A DNA stretch of 64,000 bases from Glandiceps talaboti (taxonomy: Eukaryota > Hemichordata > Enteropneusta > Spengelidae), in the NCBI RefSeq assembly GCF_964340395.1, contig NC_135559.1, forward strand, positions 10,203,259 through 10,267,258, in the 5' to 3' direction. The position numbers and the translations under genes are program-made. Positions 61,231-64,000 of the stretch are shown here, one piece after another; position 1 is the stretch's first letter, and each line of letters opens with the position of its first letter. The notes beneath the pieces were generated by a model. It saw only the letters and a program-made list of their open reading frames with translations, was not told where the DNA came from and did not search any database.

Positions 61231-64000
61231 GTAAAAACGTTATTATAACATGATATCCATCGATAGAACACCTGTGTAATGTTAGGCGGCACTTTTTCAA
61301 TTGAAGTAACCGTTCATCAAATATTTTGTTTTCAGCGTGATGTTTGCAGACTTATTAAAATTAAAATACCACTATATTCTATCAGAGAAAGGCAATGTGT
61401 TTACATGTAATTGGGTAGCCTGTTGTGTGTAACTATGGCAACAGCATGGCATAACGACAGAACAGTGAACTTACAAACGATTAGTCTCTCCTAATACATC
61501 CATGATTAAACATACCGATGAACCATGACGGCCACCTGTTGAATCGGTCGGTTTATTTTGCATTCAAAGTTCTGATATGTACCCGGTTCACCTCTGTTGT
61601 CGAAGGTACCGTTTTTAAGTTTCGGATAGCAAATATGTAGACGTACGAACAGTATACTGTTATATATAACTGTCTACAGTTAGATTCAGGGACAAACAGA
61701 TGGATCACAAGCGGACCTGTCCGTTAGGTTCCGGGCACAACTGAATATTTTATATAGCAAGCTTACGCCGGACTCACAAACCGCTTTACAAGGTCCATCG
61801 AACAACCATGTCTTTGCACACACACTCACAAACTCGAGATGTGGCTAGCGTAGAGTGGGTAGATGATATATTGCTAGTAATGTTATCGCGCCTTACTGTG
61901 TTTATTATTTTTAGGTTTATGTGTTAATAATGAACTATTGATTAGTTGGACCCTTGCTCCATGTAACATAAACAAAATACCTTCGATAAAAAGGTACGGT
62001 TTACAGTGGCAACCTCGCATCTATCAATTACCAAGTCAGTTGATATTGACGCCTGGCAACTGATGTGTGTACATTCATATGATATCATTATTGTACATAA
62101 TTTATAACAAAATCGGTCTCCTGTATCGAGTTTTTACCAGAAATAAAATGTGTAGTTTAAAGCTAGACCATAGACTCACTACCCAGATAGCTAGTCAGAC
62201 TTATCGACTAGACGGTAAAACATCATACATGAATTTAATACAATATAACAATGACAGCGTCTACACTCAATATTTACGCTTCGTTGTTTTCAAAAGAATT
62301 GGGTTAAACCATAGACAATAGAGGGGGGGGGCTATTACTTACGGAGGGACGATCTTCTTTTCAGTTTGTTCATGTATAATAAATAGAACAACATAGACAT
62401 ACATAATCTATGTTCATTTGTCTACAAGTCTCTTTTTCTTCATGAAATGTTAAACATTTCATGCCACAGTGTGTTGAACTACGAAATTCCGTTGTATTGT
62501 ATGAAATACTATATATCCATTAGGTATACATGATTTTTATTGCATAGCAAAAGGTACATCACAGGGTAAAGGACAAATAATCAATTTTGTTCTCGCAATT
62601 TTCCGGATTTCTAATATTATATGTTATCTATATTTCAACTGACGTTTTAAATATTGCAACCATAACCATTAGTCGGATCAGTAGATGTTTACACTCACTT
62701 TGTAATGTGTTAATTGGACAATTAGCCCTTGAGTTTGTTCTAGGATTAGCAATCTACTAATTAACCGCAATGTTTGTAAACTCTGATAAGACAGTGATGA
62801 AGGAGGAAATAGGAAAAAAAAACAGTGAGAGGAAACAATAATTTTGGTGGCAATATTTAAATCTTTATTTGAAATATAGAGAAAATAATATCGGAAATCC
62901 AGAAATTCATGAGAAAAAAACTGATTATTCTTTCTTTACCCTATGGGTATACATGGTGTGTTCTACAAGTACTTGTCTGTGGTTCTACTGAAATGAACAT
63001 ATAGCTAAGGAATACTTAAGTTATTGGAAAAATCAAAACTGATGTTCAATGATATAGTTCAGCATTGGGGAATATTAAGGACAGCCCTTCTATGTTATCA
63101 TGTGCTACAAACATAACTGAACACACTAAAATATGTTTTCACATAACGCTTTTGAAGGTATGATCATTATTATTAACATTATACTAGAGTACCCTAAGTA
63201 AAGTATTTGAACTAAGGTAAAAAAGGCTTTCAAACTAATACATAACAGGGGTGGGATAGAGACGGGAGTCAAATGACTAACTGTGAAATACATTACAATT
63301 GTTAATCTCCACTCAACCTTATTTCATTGGCTAAGCTTATAAAATGGAGAGAAAAAAAAACCCAAAATAAAAACACTATATGTTTACACTTGGGCACTTT
63401 ACTTTTCAAAATAATCATTGTTGGAATAGCTAAAATAAAACGTCCTTTACAGACAACAAACACCTCACTCAAATATTTTGTTCAGTTTTCAATTTGGGGT
63501 TACCTCAGATTGTATATGTGTATTGTATGTATAGCGATGCACAGTGCCAGTTTACACTGCTTAGAGCTATGTATGATGTACTTTCAATTTCTTCTGTATA
63601 TACTCTTGGGAATATATTCACTTTTGTATACTAAACAAAGGCAATGTAGTATTTGCTGAGGGTCAGGTACTATTAACTGATAATTGAAAGTTGGGGGCAT
63701 GTAATTCAAGCTTTACCTGCTAACCACATTGTTCGTTTGTGCTTCTATTGTTGTGTGTACAGCTATATTTTTTCTACAACATAAATTGTCTCATATATTT
63801 TTCAAAAAATTCAAGTATTGTAAATTTTGAGTGGCTAGACTAGATAAGTTAATCTGTAATTATTTTCTAGCCTCCCAACCTTCATTTTTGCTATAGGTGA
63901 ATAAAGATTTAATTCAATTCAATAGGCCTTTCCAAAATTTGCCATGGTGGCGCTCTACTTCCTGTCTGTATGTACCTTGGGGGTATACATGGTATAGGTT
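61231..64000. other. Non-coding DNA at the right edge
   Basis: Short ORFs here lack splice context and protein-like composition. Near 63885-63925 the sequence GTGAATAAAGATTTAATTCA followed by ATTCA repeats looks like the 3' tail of a LINE or SINE, without a recognisable body. Otherwise nothing identifiable. Confidence 0.45.

Noticed and set aside
62067-63659. Short plus-strand ORFs at 62067-62321 and 63327-63659
   Set aside because: No splice context, low-complexity AT-rich translation, no domain features.

Overview
The window is nuclear DNA of a metazoan, most likely a marine invertebrate. Every multi-exon gene has GT-AG introns and AATAAA signals, the exons encode animal extracellular modules (CUB, LDL-receptor class A, C-type lectin, pentraxin), and the introns are full of microsatellites, minisatellites, foldback (MITE-like) elements, tRNA-derived SINEs and a LINE. 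I cannot name the species; a hemichordate, another non-vertebrate deuterostome or a lophotrochozoan would all fit.

Layout. 1-6561 (+): the 3' coding exon of a gene for a very long, disordered, proline/serine/lysine-rich protein that ends in a PDZ-ligand-like tail. 6562-12109: 3' UTR and intergenic DNA with several foldback elements. 12110-19153 (-), gene A: signal peptide-CUB-CUB-LDLa-TM-tail, the architecture of the NETO family. 20803-28514 (+), gene B, divergent from A: signal peptide, three LDLa, a GPI-anchor-like C terminus; one intron holds about 74 copies of a 30-bp minisatellite. 31392-41855 (+), gene C: signal peptide-LDLa-C-type lectin (EPN/WND)-seven LDLa-TM-Pro/Tyr tail. 43669-49281 (-), gene D: signal peptide-pentraxin-Thr/Pro linker-CUB-TM-long Gln/Pro-rich tail with a basic cluster. 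50811-57855 (-), gene E: signal peptide-duplicated Asn/Thr exons-pentraxin-about 61 copies of a Gly/Ser/Asp/Thr heptapeptide-TM-tail. 59188-60779 (-): a 5'-truncated L1/Tx1-like LINE with poly(A) and a target-site duplication. 61146-61230 (+): a probable first coding exon of a gene running out of the window.

I rebuilt the exon-intron structures of genes A-E by hand. Each gives a total length divisible by three with compatible phases at every junction, which is strong internal support. Almost all extracellular modules sit in symmetric phase 1-1 exons, so the region looks like a product of exon shuffling and local duplication. All five products are predicted to be secreted-pathway, surface-anchored proteins (four TM, one GPI). 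Their modules are typical of ligand, glycan or phospholipid recognition. The window is therefore a cluster of modular cell-surface recognition proteins. A shared role in immunity, adhesion or gamete recognition is inference only.
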